Under the pieces are notes generated by a model, which worked only from the letters and a program-made list of their open reading frames with translations, ran no database searches and had not been told where the DNA came from. This document shows, one piece after another, positions 37,086 through 50,450 of a DNA stretch of 64,000 bases. The stretch is taken from assembly GCA_947462335.1 (NCBI GenBank), contig OX381714.1:15100618-15164617 (forward strand), written 5' to 3'. This stretch comes from Harmothoe impar (lineage: Eukaryota > Annelida > Polychaeta > Phyllodocida > Polynoidae). Positions within the stretch are counted from its first letter, which is position 1, and the number at the start of each line of letters is the position of its first letter. The position numbers and the translations under genes were made by a program.

Positions 37086-37734
37086 AGGGTCCATAGTTGA
37101 GGTCGCCATGCATGAAAAATCGGGGGTGGCTGTCAAGTTCAAGTTCTATTGTTTCTTATTAGGTAGGCCTACTGTAAGTGCATATTTTTCTGTGGTATCA
37201 ATGTGCTGACCAACACTTGTGGACTTTTGAGGGGAGGGGACCCAAGATGGAGCGTGGTGCTCTTTTAGGGAGGGGATGACTCAAAATCCAACGCCCAGGG
37301 CGCTGATATGATATAAACTGTAATCACAATACAAAATGTATTATTTATGTGTATCACTTCTTAATAGCGTACTAATACTGCATGACATGTCTTGATAAAC
37401 CTAATAAAATTGCCTTCAATACATGTCTTAACTAAAGAAGGAAAAAAATGGGCGGGATGCCTATGCCCTTCTGCATGCCATGGTTTCCTCTAGAGTAGAC
37501 GCACAATGTTGGTTGGTTGACAATAACCAACACTGCACGAAATGTTGGATTTACATTAGATTTACTTTCACGTAAACATTTCATTTATGTATAGTTACAT
37601 ATGTTTACATGATATTGGTCTGAAAAAGTAAAATGACGTAAATGTGACTTTTACAGACTTAGTATACAACGCAACGTCCCTGTTTACGCAAACGTAATGT
37701 CAAGTAACTATCTAGTTTACATGCCGATAAAGCC
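37086..37734. other. Spacer with early dyad repeats, no gene seen
   Basis: Mostly AT-rich. Towards 37540-37730 the motifs 'gtttacatgat' and 'acgtaaac' appear in loose form, leading into the regular array that follows. Confidence 0.4.
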
Positions 37735-37985
37735 AAGTAAATCTCAATGTAAACCTCATGTTTACATGATGTAAACCTCATATTTATGTGACGGAAACCT
37801 CATGTTTAAGTGACGTAAACCCCATGTTTAAGTGACGTAAACTTCATGTTTAAGTGATGTAAACCCCATGTTTATATGAAGTAAACCCCATGTTTACATG
37901 ATGTAAACCTCTTATATATGTGATGTAAACCTCATGTTTAAGTGACGTAAACTTCATGTTTAAGTGATGTAAATCTCATATTTCA
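37735..37985. repeat. 22-bp dyad minisatellite (GTTTA..TGA.GTAAAC)
   Basis: About eleven units of 'cctcatgtttaagtgacgta'-type sequence in tandem. Each unit contains a near-palindrome, GTTTAcatgatGTAAAC in the best copies. Confidence 0.85.
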
Positions 37986-38639
37986 ACAACCAAGGGTATT
38001 TCTGTTTTAAATCTCATAAAATCCCAGGACAACTTGGGGTAATTTTCCTGGGATAACGGGCTATATTTTATTTAGGGGATTAGGGTTCCATCATTTGAAG
38101 ATAAATTATTAGATTTGATGCTTTGCAGTCAGGTAGCTCTTCAGTAGGTGTAGGCTGGAGGTAGGCAGGCAGGAGGTGTGTTCCCATGGTCAGACAGCAG
38201 TGGACTGAGGAGCCCACCCTGCACCCCCATTATAAAGGGGGTGCAGGGGTGGTCATGTGACCAGAACGAGACTTGCTTCTGATTGGCTGAGGCATCAGTA
38301 ATGCATTGGCCACCATGGAGTGCACATGGAAGGCTTGTAGCTGGCCCTGGGGCGTGTAGGGCGGGCAGTAGGCACTGAGATGGCTTGTCAACGGCCCTGG
38401 GCTTGTAGGGCAGGTGAAAACTTCCTTGGTCCCGATTTTCACCCATGTATATCTCACCCATGTAACTCGATTATAACAAAGTGCCATTGCTCTAGACTTG
38501 TTAAATTGCTTTATAATTAGAAAAAAAAATTGTATTCACACATAACATTTTCTTCTTTTATCTGTTAAATTTTTTTACAACCCCTTGTAAAATATGGAAA
38601 TATCAAGCAATATTTACTGACTAGTTACTGACTTGGTAC
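37986..38639. other. Unassigned spacer between minisatellites
   Basis: Contains a short inverted pair (aatcccagg near 38019 and cctgggat near 38047). A moderately GC-rich tract at 38130-38420 gives overlapping minus-strand frames of 85-106 codons with no recognisable domain. I do not call a gene here. Confidence 0.35.
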
Positions 38640-39337
38640 CGGCTCCAGGGTGGGGTGGGGGGGGGAGGGCCGGGAAGGAGGCACTGAGGGGGTTGGAACC
38701 GGCTCCAGGGTGGGGGGGGGGCTGGAAGGAGGCACTGATGGGGGTTGGAACCGGCTCCAGGGTGGGGGGGGGGGCGGGAAGGAGGCACTGAGAGGGTTGG
38801 AACCGGCTCCAGGGTGGGGGGGGGGGCGGGAAGGAGGCACTGAGAGGGTTGGAACCGGCTCCAGGGTGGGGGGGGGGGGGGCGGGAAGGAGGCACTGAGA
38901 GGGTTGGAACCGGCTCCAGGGTGGGGGGGGGGGGGGCGGGAAGGAGGCACTGAGAGGGTTGGAACCGGCTCCAGGGTGGGGGGGGGGCGGGAAGGAGGCA
39001 CTGAGAGGGTTGGAACCGGCTCCAGGGTGGGGGGGGGGCGGGAAGGAGGCACTGAGAGGGTTGGAACCGGCTCCAGGGTGGGGGGGGGCGGGAAGGAGGC
39101 ACTGAGAGGGTTGGAACCGGCTCCAGGGTGGGGGGGGGGCGGGAAGGAGGCACTGAGGGGGTTGGAACCGGCTCCAGGGTGGGGGGGCGGGCGGGAAGGA
39201 GGCACTGAGAGGGTTGGAACCGGCTCCAGGGTGGGGGGGGGGGCGGGAAGGAGGCACTGAGAGGGTTGGAACCGGCTCCAGGGTGGGGGGGGGGGGGGCG
39301 GGAAGGAGGCACTGAGGGGGTTGGAACCGGCTCCAGA
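38640..39337. repeat. G-rich minisatellite, about 13 copies of a 50-60-bp unit
   Basis: Each unit reads 'ggttggaaccggctccaggg', then 6-15 consecutive G, then 'cgggaaggaggcactgag'. Unit length varies mainly through the G-run. It yields proline-rich open frames of over 200 codons in three minus-strand frames at once, which marks them as artefacts. Confidence 0.95.
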
Positions 39338-39373
39338 AGTGAGGAGGAATTTATTTCCACCCATCTATGCTGG

Positions 39374-39900
39374 GGTAGAGGGGCAGGGGATGCCGGTTAC
39401 AGAAGCCCCCCACCTCCCACAGCTTCCTAGGGGCGGGGTAGGTCGGGTAGAGAAGGCCTACACCTCCCACAGTCTCCCACCAACTCCCACAGCTTCCTAT
39501 GGGCGGGGTAGGTCGGGTAGAGAAGCCCTGCACCTCCCACCAACTCCCACAGCTTTCTATGGGCGGGGTAGGTCGGGTAGAGAAGCCCTACACCTCCCAC
39601 AGTCTCCCACCACCTCCCACAGCTTCCTATGGGCGGGGTATGTCGGGTAGAGAAGCCCTGCACCTCCCACAGTCTCCCACCAACTCCCACAGCTTTCTAT
39701 GGGCGGGGTAGGTCGGGTAGAGAAGCCCTACACATCCCACAGTCTCCCACCACCTTCCACAGCTTTCTATGGGCGGGGTAGGTCGGGTAGAGAAGCCCTA
39801 CACCTGCCACAGTCTCCCACCACCTTCCACAGCTTTCTATGGGCGGGGTAGGTCGGGTAGAGAAGCCCTACACCTCCCACAGTCACCCACCACCCCCACA
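39374..39900. repeat. 70-bp minisatellite built from 10-bp modules
   Basis: The anchor gggcggggta occurs at 39431, 39501, 39561, 39631, 39701, 39771 and 39841, so spacings are 70 or 60 bp. The variable part is a run of 'cacctcccac'-type decamers, and the single 60-bp spacing lacks one decamer. Frames on both strands are by-products. Confidence 0.92.
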
Positions 39901-39933
39901 ACTGTACACAGAACTGGCAAAAACCCTACAGTA

Positions 39934-40050
39934 GGATTTACTGGGATTAAAGCAAGTCAGTAAATATTTCATCGGGATTTACTGGGATTTATGCAACTCA
40001 GTAAATATGGCATAGGGATTTACTGATATTTACGTAAGTCAGTAAATCTT
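39934..40050. repeat. Three 41-bp units with inverted 'tttact/agtaaa' halves
   Basis: Units begin ggatttactg near 39934, 39975 and 40016 and each ends in 'cagtaaat'. Each unit can fold on itself. Confidence 0.8.
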
Positions 40051-40674
40051 TGGGAATGTAAATCCAAGTAAATTCAATGGAAATCTCAAAGCCCACACCG
40101 ATTACATATTTACTGACATTTCCGATCTCGTAATTCCCTGAACTCATGCAGTGCAATATTAAGCCCTAAGTTTTGTGAGCAGGATACCAATGACAAATCA
40201 GCTGTCTAAACCCTGCATTGACTGATCATGTCCTTTCCCTAAAAGTAGATTCACACTCACACTTCAGCCATGCCTAACCACGTAGCAGGGTTTTTGTATG
40301 AAATGTACAGACCGTGCTTCACATCAAATTGATTAGTTCCAGTAAATGCCTCAATAAGGAAGATATTAGTGGGAGGTATATCTCCTGTACCATGCCATCC
40401 CATACTGTGAAGAAGAGACACAATGCTTTGGTCACACATTTACCATACCCCCACGTCATACACCTTATGAGTTTATGATAAAGTAGCATGTTCACCCATC
40501 CCTCCATCACAGTCCTCTGTATGGAATCAAAAGTGTGTAAATATGATGAATACATTCCCCGCCTAGTGCTTAGTGGGGAGCACCATTACAACTTCAATGC
40601 ATGAACAACCGATGTTTCAAAATGTCAAACATTAACTAAAATCTGAACAATCATATTACACATAGGCCTATAGA

Positions 40675-40771
40675 GTAACTCGCCGGTGCTACATTGGTGC
40701 ATCATGCTGACCCTTCGGGAGTGTCTCAAACCTAAAGTGTCAGCATGATGCTTGAATGCAGCACTAGTTAC
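40675..40771. mobile_element. Hairpin MITE-like element (97 bp)
   Basis: The ends GTAACT and AGTTAC enclose long matching arms, the best part being GCATCATGCTGAC paired with GTCAGCATGATGC. A related but rearranged sequence lies at about 14108-14215, sharing 'actcgccggtgct' and 'cgggagtgtct' in inverse orientation. No target duplication is clear. Confidence 0.6.
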
Positions 40772-42307
40772 ATGCATCATGCATCATGACGACCAAGGAT
40801 AAAATGCATTAAGGCATCATATGCTGTCTTTAAATAGTTAATAGAAATAGTTGTAGGTGGCTGGAAATAGACTATGTTGGACCTAAGAAGATAATGCTCA
40901 CCAGTAAGCAGTTCCGGTCGGTGCTAGTATGGACAATACATCCCTACCTGAGCTGAAGCTCATCACGTGAGGCTTTTGGATCTGTTTCTAGGCTATGTCT
41001 AATTTAAGCATATTGATCATTGTCACAGATGGCAAAGCTGGAAAGCTTGCTAGGTCTCAACTTAAAGCGACCGGGAGTGGGTGTTACTTTGGATCACCGC
41101 GAATGGGTGTTACTTTGGATCACATAGGTAAATACGTCATGAATGCATTACAAAGTATTAAATATCATATGTGTACAATTGAGGGAAAAGTGTCCTCCGA
41201 GGTAAAAGTCAATCTTGAAATTGAGGTCATCGGCTTCCCAGTGATATATTTTACATTATTATGCTGATTACCAAATGTCCCAACCTTTTCAAACATAAAT
41301 TTTGGTCACATTTTCTTTGTTATCTTAAAATGGTATTTACATTTTGTTTTCAGCACAGAAATCCTTGTGGGGCCTTAAATCAATTAAATTGTAAAAGGAT
41401 TTAATTTAGAGTGAAAATCATGTTAGCATGGCAACCATCATGTGCAACAACACCAGTTTAAGCTCAAATATATTCTTTTTCCATTCCAAATATGGATTGT
41501 TTTCAGCAAATATTGAATTTGCTAAGGTGGCTTATTATATTCTACATCATAGATCAAATTTTGTAATATTTTGCACATTTTTGGCTACATGGAACACCCT
41601 GGTGGACAAAATTGGTACAAAATATTCTGGACGGTGGTCCCTTTTTCCTTGTTGATTCACATATGTAATAGCTGATAATGCAGAGAGAACCAATTTGTTA
41701 ATAATGGCGATAGAAATAAGTTCATTGTAGAACAATTCTCAGCAACATTCTCTGCTCTCAGTCATAGGATTGTAACAAATACAATGCTTTGCTTTCGTCG
41801 CTTGCCACCTTGGACATTATAATAGACAAGAGGTGCTACTTCTGGGCACCATGAAAATAGAGAGTAGTCAGATTCATTGATGACAGAACTCATCTCACAT
41901 AGCTGAGCAGCTGCACAGACCCAGTTATGTAACTTCTTAGCTGCCTAGATCACATTTTCCTGCCGGGGACTTTAGCAGCCCAGACGATGATCAAAAGAGT
42001 CAATACAAGTCACAAATACCCCAAGGCCTTGGTTGTACCATTCATGTTACCCTCATCTGACATCACAGATTCCGGCTATTTGGGATCTATTTACATGAAG
42101 TAAAGGCAAATTGGTTGGGCTGTCTCATCTAACTGACCATTTTTACCCTATATCCTCATCTTTAATGCTCATGTGGCTAGCTCTGTACTTGAAAACTTAC
42201 TGCTGGTGGTGTATCAATGATCTGGAAGCATATTGGTCAAGGCAGCTGCAAAGGCCTGGATGTCAATAGATAATAGATTTCTTGGATTCTCGCTATTTGG
42301 TATACAT

Positions 42308-42404
42308 CCCATTGGGCACAAAATTCAGTTCAGCATTGAATCAACATTAAATCAACATTGACAACTCGTTATCAATGTTGATTCAATGTTCTGTGCCCAA
42401 TGGG
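42308..42404. mobile_element. MITE, CCCATTGGGCAC family, copy 1
   Basis: Inverted ends CCCATTGGGCACA and TGTGCCCAATGGG enclose 'ttgaatcaacatt' dyads. AT abuts both sides. A second copy is at 46573-46680. Confidence 0.75.
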
Positions 42405-45400
42405 ATAGAGCGAAGATTAAGGTTGGTTGCTACTTGTTGAATGTAAACCCATTGCGCATATAGGTTAGCCCATTGCAAACTATCACCATTTCGCGTTTGA
42501 TTAGAATATTCACTTGATTAGCACATTTTTGGAAAGCTTAGATTAACCATCCCTTTGAGTCCAAGAACCACCCAAAGATAATCTGATAAAAGAGGAGTTA
42601 ACTCATCCATTGTCTATATTGGAATTAAGGTAAGAATAAAGCTTTATAAATGGTAGCATGCACCACCAGAAATAACCAGTAACACAGCATAGCTTGCACA
42701 TGTAGCAGACAAAGTGTATCCCGAGTATGTGGTGATGCCCAAATGGGCTGATGTTTTATTAGAATTAGGAGTACATGAACCCCAGTTTCGTGATATTACT
42801 ATCAGAAAAGTTCTTTTCACCCTAAGAACCAAAAACTCTGCCTTAGCACTACCTCTCAGATACCCTATCTCCCCCTCTCTTTTTTACCCTAGGCAATTGT
42901 TGACATTCCAAAAAATACCCCACCAATATCCAGATGACACCAGTTGTCATGAATTTACAGCTGTGTATTTCACATTAGTGAGATGATTGATGATGGCACC
43001 TCTTAACAATCCTTAACACACCTAGCAGGTTGGGGACGCTTTGCACAATAATATAAGTGATTAACCATGGTTGAATACCCAAATACACAAAGTCCTATCT
43101 CTTATGAGGCTATGGAAGTGATTAATTGGTAATAAAGAAATTCATTTAATCTATTTGCAAATCAGTGTGTGTCAAAGAGAGTGATTAAGTGTTTACATTA
43201 TGTTATAATGCACAATGAAGCCATTGACCTAGCGTATTAGTGTCTATCAGGCCTTTTCTAAAGACAGTATAGAACTCCCTGAAAATTCATGAACTTAATT
43301 AACTAATATTACAGCATATATGCCTGACAAGACTGCTAATGAGAAAACCTACTTTAACCCAAGCTCATTCTCATACTGATTCAAGAACAGCTTAACATAA
43401 AATTTCTAAAGTTGCCTGGAGGACCCAAAACTCTTTTCTTTTTTATTTTCCTACTCACACTTCATCTTAATCTTTTCTATCAAATGAAACCCTTGCAAAG
43501 TAAAAAGAGATTCTAGTTGAGAACTTACATCATGGTTTCTTTGCAGAACGATCCTATTCAAAGTGAAGCTCTGCTCATGTTGATGGCAATTTATAGGTCG
43601 CTGGCATTCTCCTCTAGCAGGTAGCGAGACACCCATTAATAATTATTACATATGATTGCTTAGAGCTTGTACCTTGCATTTTCTTCACTTGAATAGTATG
43701 GAAATTACCTACATTAAATGTCAATTGTGTCAAGTATGTCTCAGTGGCTTCTTTACCCTGGCATAGTACTAACCACAGTGATGTTGTCCAAAATTGTATG
43801 TATTGAAGGAAAATTCTGGGGACAATATTTATTCATGGCATCAAACCCTTCCAGAATTGCCCAGTGCATTCAATGATCATTTTACTTTTTTTTGAGACCT
43901 ATTCATCCTATTTTTACCATAATATTATTCATGTTTTGGGTAATGTTTCCATCCCCTTGGGTTAGCATAATGCATGAACACAGCACTGATGAGTATTCAT
44001 GAACTATGCACCCTGAACTATGATGAAGCATATCAAAATGCTCTGCCATGCTTTGAAGAGTTTGTTAAACTATGATGTGAAAAGTGAATTGAGGAACACG
44101 TGCTAATGGATTGCATGTACAGCTGCAATTTTCTGGGACACTGCCAAAAACAAAAAGCAGGGAAATCCATCATACTCTTTTATTCCTCTGTAAATTTGGC
44201 ATGCAGGTGAAAATGGAAGTTAATAAGTAAATCCAGATGTCCGAGTCAGGCTTTTGCTTCAATCTCTCATGTCAGAGTGTTGTTTTCACCAGCAGAGTTT
44301 GATCTGACAATAGTATTTCCCTTGATGACTGCAATCAAATCACGGACAAGGCCTCATATCCCAATATTAAGTGGTTTTGCTTCGAAACGTCACCTATATA
44401 CCTTCCATGAAATACAACACAAAGCCACTTCATATCTGACATCTTTGACTTTTAAAGAAAAAGTTCAGATAACAGAATTATCAAGAGCATTGGGAATACC
44501 CTGCAACCCAGACCACATGTAAAGAAGTACTACTAGTTTTACCCTTGCTGAGAAAGATACACCTGATGAGACAATTGAGAATTATTTTAGTAAGTAGATC
44601 CAAAAGTGGGGCCCTGCTCTCTGAGTATTTGGTTAGCCACAGAGCGTAACAAAGAGGTATCAAACAGAGTTTTGTGTCAAGTTGGGGCAGGGCTTCTATG
44701 TTCAATATTTGCCGGCTGTCACTCCCCTCACTGATATGCTACCCTGCAGACACATATGGAGGATATCCCTTCTTTGCACCTGCCCCCCTTCTTGAAATCT
44801 CTTCTTGATACTCCTAAACTGTCCATGTATGGATCTTGTGTTCTGTTACTTTTATGCCACCCTTGACAACACACGTCAATCCTCTGATGACCCTCAATGT
44901 GGTTGTCTGTGGACCTTTTGGTGTCATGCGGGATCACCAAGGAACACCATTGTATTCAAACAAAAAAACCACAGCTATGTAGGGTCCTAGGTTAGCAGGG
45001 GATGACTTTCTGTATTGATCAGTCTTCTGAAGACGCTGCAGCTTTTTTCAAATAGAGATAAAGAAACATTGCAGGGATGTAGGGTCTCAATTTTGAAGAT
45101 GAACATTGATATAAGGGGTTTGGTACTTATTAGTGAGAGTGACTGCAGGTGGCCATGCAGTCAGTAATTGTGGGAATGAGGATCTTTGCAATAATGAGTC
45201 AACCATAAGGACAAATTTTGTTTATTAATTCATTGGTGAATATGGCAGCCTAATTGATTTAACGAAAGAACACTGTATTTCACCCCTTTCCTCTGTGAAA
45301 TAACCTTGACTAGTCTTTCACAGCGTCTATAAGGAAGCCTCTTCGGATATTAATGCAAACCATCCCTCTCATCCAGTAGCCTCTTTCTCAGGAAATAATC

Positions 45401-46572
45401 TGGGTGGAAAACCCATTGATGCAGTATTGCCCAAGGCTAAAGGAGATGACATCCCAGCATATATAGGGAGCCTGCTGATTACAGCATTGAGGTTGTGTGG
45501 CTTTATATAGGCCATGGCCACAAGCAATTGCTCATAAAGAATGTCATTCTTGTAATCATTGATTCTCTGTTCTTGACTTTTGAGATGAGGATCCTATAAA
45601 TGTGCAAAACGTCAATATATCATTAACTTAAATACTCATACTTAGGTACTCATCCCAAGTATGCTTGGGTGATCTATACTCTCCTCTAAGTACACAAAAC
45701 TTTGTCAGCTAGAAGGTTCTATTATCAGGCAGATGATTACAGTGTAACTACTAGCATTACTTGATCAGCACATTACTGAGCAGGGTGTATAGGATACTTG
45801 CCATTCTGGGGTATGCAATAAATTTCAATGTCCGAATCGAACCATAAAATCCTTTTTTGATGAGACCAAGTCTTTCAGGTAAACCATCCTCTTACCTATT
45901 GACATAAATTCTCAAGAATGCATTCAGCATACCAAGAGCTGACAGGACCTCTTCCATTAATACTTAACATAAAATGCTCATCTGATTATATTAATGTATC
46001 TCATAAGGATGCGGATGTCTGATATCTTTGTCAGACAGTTATCACTTACAGTGCCACTCACAATAAGTCTTTACCTAGATATGATTAAAATATAGATACT
46101 TTGGAGAGTTATGAGAGGTGCGATCATATTGCTTCGTGGATTCAGAGCTAGTCTGACAGGTCTGATAAAGGCTTATCAGCTTCTAAGATGGCTCTTTTCT
46201 CCTGGGAAACAGGGAGAAGGATGAGCCACTATAGGTATAATTAGAGACACTGAAGGAAGTCAAAAAGGCCCCAAGCACTCTCTGTAATTACATTGACTAT
46301 TTGGACCCTATTGGAAACAATTTGTCAGCATTGGAAATCAAAATTGAAGAGACTTCTTCTACCTCTAATTCCCCTAATTTGACAGCTGACATCTAAATGC
46401 TCCAACAGCCGAAAATGTGCCTAGTAATATTCTTAGTGCCTCCCTTTGCATGCATGCACGAAATCATCAATTATATACTGATGTATGCAACATCAGAGAA
46501 ATGCCCAGGCACTTTCTGAAAACCTGGAATTATTCGATAAAAGGGTCGGGTTTCTTGAACACCAACCTATAT

Positions 46573-46680
46573 CCCAGTGGGCACAAAATTCAGTTTATTG
46601 CTGAATCAACGTTTAATAAACATGAAACTAACATCAACAATCATCTATCAATATTGATTCAATGTTAAATTCCCACTGGG
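46573..46680. mobile_element. MITE, CCCATTGGGCAC family, copy 2
   Basis: The ends read CCCAGTGGGCACAAAATT and AATTCCCACTGGG. ATAT lies on both sides (46569-46572 and 46681-46684). The internal 'attgattcaatgtt' dyad matches copy 1. An AT-type duplication suggests an ISL2EU-like mobiliser, but this is inference. Confidence 0.75.
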
Positions 46681-49197
46681 ATATAGCTCAGTTGTTTGTG
46701 AAAAGCCCCTCTGGTGCTTTGTCCTACCTGTTAAATGTGATCCTGTTATCATCTTGACTTCCCCCAATTGGAGACATTCCGGTTGCCCTGAAGGAGGTCA
46801 GAATAACACCAGCCCGAGTAACTGCTTGTAGCTCGAAGGTGACATTGGCAATGCTACAATCTATCTCTCGAGAACCAGATTCTGGACAAAGGCTTAGATA
46901 GACTGGAAGAATTTTGCAATAGGTATTATCTTCTGTTCTCAGTTTGACCGTTAGGATTTATATAAAAATGCCATCTAAACACACAAGCATAATGAATAAT
47001 GCATCTTCATAAACACATCCTATGATAATATGTAACATCAATCTGAAAGAGCTCATTCTTTCCAAATATATACCAATGTCCCTATTCAAATGCTGAGCAC
47101 TGTGGCTTCAGAAGAACCACAGTTTTCATGCTGACTCTATAACCTAATCACACAGTGAGCCAAGCAACTAAAACAGAATTTTCCTCTGGGCTGACAGACA
47201 GAATTCTGTTAACCCAGGTCAACGACTTGCCTTCCTACTTAGAGTGAGGCACAAACAACTAAAGAGAATGATACTGCCTCCATAGAGAAAATCTTTTTTA
47301 ATGTGTGACTTCCACATTTGAAACTACATGCATATACTTTCTACGTCTTGAATCCAACTCCAAATCACCTACCTCCATATCTTGGAGGCATGACCTAGAT
47401 GACTGCACAACACTGTGGATCTCATATATTATTACTTTGGTAAACAAGGAGATTAATTTCCTCATGGCAACAACATCCATTTAACTGAGGGATATATCTC
47501 CATTAGAGTGTTTGCAAGTTTTATCTCGACAGTAATCGGACACCTTTCCCTGAGCAATGTACTCTATCAATGACATCACTGTTCTGTCTTCTGGAAGGCA
47601 AATATACATTGCTTGCGTCCATCAGATAGTGTATGTAATGTATGTTTAGATAAGATGTAACAGAATATTTCAATGTAAAGTGATACAGTGCATATTGCTA
47701 GAATGAGAGTCTCCTGGGGTCTGTTACATAATGCCTACCCGTAGCGGGTATGTTTTAGCGGGTATGGGGACGGGAGGGAAATCAACGATATGAGATATTT
47801 AAACTGAGAAACTTGAGGGAAATGATATCTATGATTAATGAATAGATCGTCTTATAGATGTCTGGGTTAGTGACAAAGCTAGTGCTATGCTGCGGTCTGG
47901 AACCAAATTGAATCTCCTGAATCAACATGGCTCGATCATATATTTCATTCGAGACCCTTTGGGGTCTTTGCAAGTATAAGAGCATCTGAGCTAATGATTA
48001 AACAATAAATAATATATAATGATTATGTAAATAATTATGTAAATATATCAAGTGAGGAATATAGCACATTGACACATTTTAGTTGTAATGACTGTTAATC
48101 ATATAGTCTTGCTGTGTTTCTGAATAAGAGAAATACTACCGGGATAAGAGCCAGGATGACAGTTGGGCTGGCTTCAAGGCTGGAGCCAATCTGTGGCAGA
48201 GTAGTCTCTGCGCGCCTCAAGTCTTCAACATAGCCTTCACTCTCCAGCGGAGGTTTGGTGCTGTCTAACTATGGGTGGCAGCCATTATCTACTTTATGAC
48301 ATTGGAGTGATGGGGAGCTGAAGCCTACAGAGATACAATTGAATCGTCCAGGTGGAGACATCTATCGGAAAATCTCACCATAGATAGGGCTGGAGCTCCA
48401 GTGGGGAGAGCAGGCATGGTCTAGGCAGCTGGACTCTCATCCAGCAGGGTGCTAGGCAAGCTGGATTCGTCAGCCTCCTACCACTCTGTCCTTGTATCCA
48501 GCCCATAATGAGCCCCAGTGCGGCCACTCCGCCATTAAGGCCATTTTTGCAAGGTCCAAAACTAGTGGGGGGGGGGGTCAATTGTCACATTTACTAGATC
48601 CCGTGGGATTTTCATATTTATGGTACTTTTTCAAGTGCAATCTATGGATAAAAGGGTGCTAAAGAGAATAGGATACCAATCCATTTATTTCTACTAATTG
48701 AGCAAAATTTAAGCTTAGGGGACATTTATGCAGTGTAAGTTTGAAGCTAGCAGCTTCTCAGGAGGCTCATTTAATTTCTCTGTGGGAGAGCGAAAGATGC
48801 AACATCTGCACTAATAAGCTACTCAGTCCCCAACAGACTGAATCCATATCTCACCAGAGGTATCATTAAGAAATCGACACTTAGGATTGGTCCCAGCTGC
48901 CCCACAGTGAGGTACATACACTCCCCAAGAGCTTCGTTACTTCGATCATTTGGTTCCTTATCCAACAGAAATCAAATCTTGATATTTTGAATCGATTCAA
49001 ACAGGAAACGAATGGCAAATTGGAAGCCACTTCTGTGACCTCTATGACTCCTACTATTATAGTGCATTATACACCATTTCAAATAGTGTAGCATACTTGA
49101 CTTAAATATATATATGTGGCATATACTTTTTTGCAGATCGTGTCACATATATTATTGTCGCACTACCATATACTTGAAATAACATTGGCCCCCTGCT

Positions 49198-49516
49198 AGG
49201 CGATATAGTCTGGAAATTGCAAGATAGTCTCAAAATACTATGGTTTTGTGACCACCTTGCAACCCTCAGGCTAGATAGTCTCAAAATTGCGAGATAGTCT
49301 CAAAACACATGTCAGGCTACATAGTCTCAAAATGTTGTTAGTATCTTGCAACCCTCAGGCTAGATAGTCACAAAATTGCGAGATAGTCTCAAAATACTAT
49401 AGTTTTGTTAGTACCTTGCAACCCTCACGCTAGATAGTCACAAAATTGCGAGATAGTCTCAAAATACTATAGTTTAATTAGTATCTTGCAATGCTCAAGC
49501 TAGATAGTCTCAAAAG
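49198..49516. repeat. 70-bp minisatellite ('gatagtctcaaaa')
   Basis: About four units with anchors ctagatagtc at 49271, 49360, 49430 and 49500. Unit 2 has only about two units at 56397-56556, so the copy number has changed between duplicates. Confidence 0.85.
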
Positions 49517-50344
49517 CCCTGTACACCCTGAATGAACCCTCATTGATAATCCTCTCTATTGGCAAATAGTGTTATCTCTACAGAAGAGACATATTTAATT
49601 ACCTGTCACTACTTGTATGTATTTCTCAATTTAGCTGTGTTTGATTGTAGTATTTCTCTGGCCATTAGGGGATTGTAGTTATGTTGGTGTAAGAAGGGGG
49701 ATGTACCTCATCTTATGGAGTGCAAGTAAGAACTGACTGCTTCAGGCCCATTACTGCTGACTGGAATTAGGGGAGTTGGCTTGCAGAGGCCTGCAGAGGC
49801 TTTAAAATGCTTTAAACAGATGCACCTGTCATGCACTGTCAACTTGCACTGAGGTAAGATATTTCAGCTAATGTGTTGCTAGTTCTGGGACAAAGCATGT
49901 TGCTAGAAATAACCCAGCATATTTTTATGTTTTTGAGAGCACAGTAGCTTTAAGTATGGAAGGCATGCTCATTGCTAGACTTTCTTATTTATGTCTGATG
50001 ATAACAATGCTAGTGACTATTTAGGAATGCTGTAGCACTACCTAGTTCTGGAAAGATGATGTTGCTGTGAAATAATCCACATTCTCCAAGCTTCGACTCA
50101 TCCTGCATCCATTTCAATGATCAGTGTATCTATGACAATGACAAGAAAGCCTGTTGAGAGTCTCATGGAAATCAGTTAATGGACATTTAGAGCTCCATTA
50201 ACACTACATGAAGATAATGAGGTACATTAACCCTTTTAATTCCCTTGATCCTTAATTCCAAGAGACCTTCAAAACTTGTTTAGTGTTATCATAATCATTA
50301 ATGACAAAGCAGCTGTCTTAAGCCTGCATTGACTGATTATGTCC

Positions 50345-50360
50345 TTTCCTTAATAATATA

Positions 50361-50447
<87 letters not shown>

Positions 50448-50450
50448 GTA
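50345..50450. repeat. (AT)n microsatellite in unit 1
   Basis: Nearly pure TA repeat of about 105 bp. The duplicate at about 57400-57472 is shorter. Confidence 0.9.

Larger units (their letters stand above)
40140..48750. repeat. Long-unit repeat copy (left member of the right-hand block)
   Basis: No gene recognised. Colinear with the 48.75-60.8 kb copies: 40190-40460 matches 50300-50650, 40850-41110 matches 51300-51530, 41680-42250 matches 51600-52210, and 43560-43760 matches 52750-52940. Parts also match 12.6 kb, 14.6-15.7 kb and 1-5 kb. Short frames present in one copy are broken by stops in another. Confidence 0.6.

Noticed and set aside
38614..39364. Proline-rich frames of 210-248 codons on the minus strand
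   Set aside because: Three frames are open at once because the G-rich unit lacks stops; no start context or domain.
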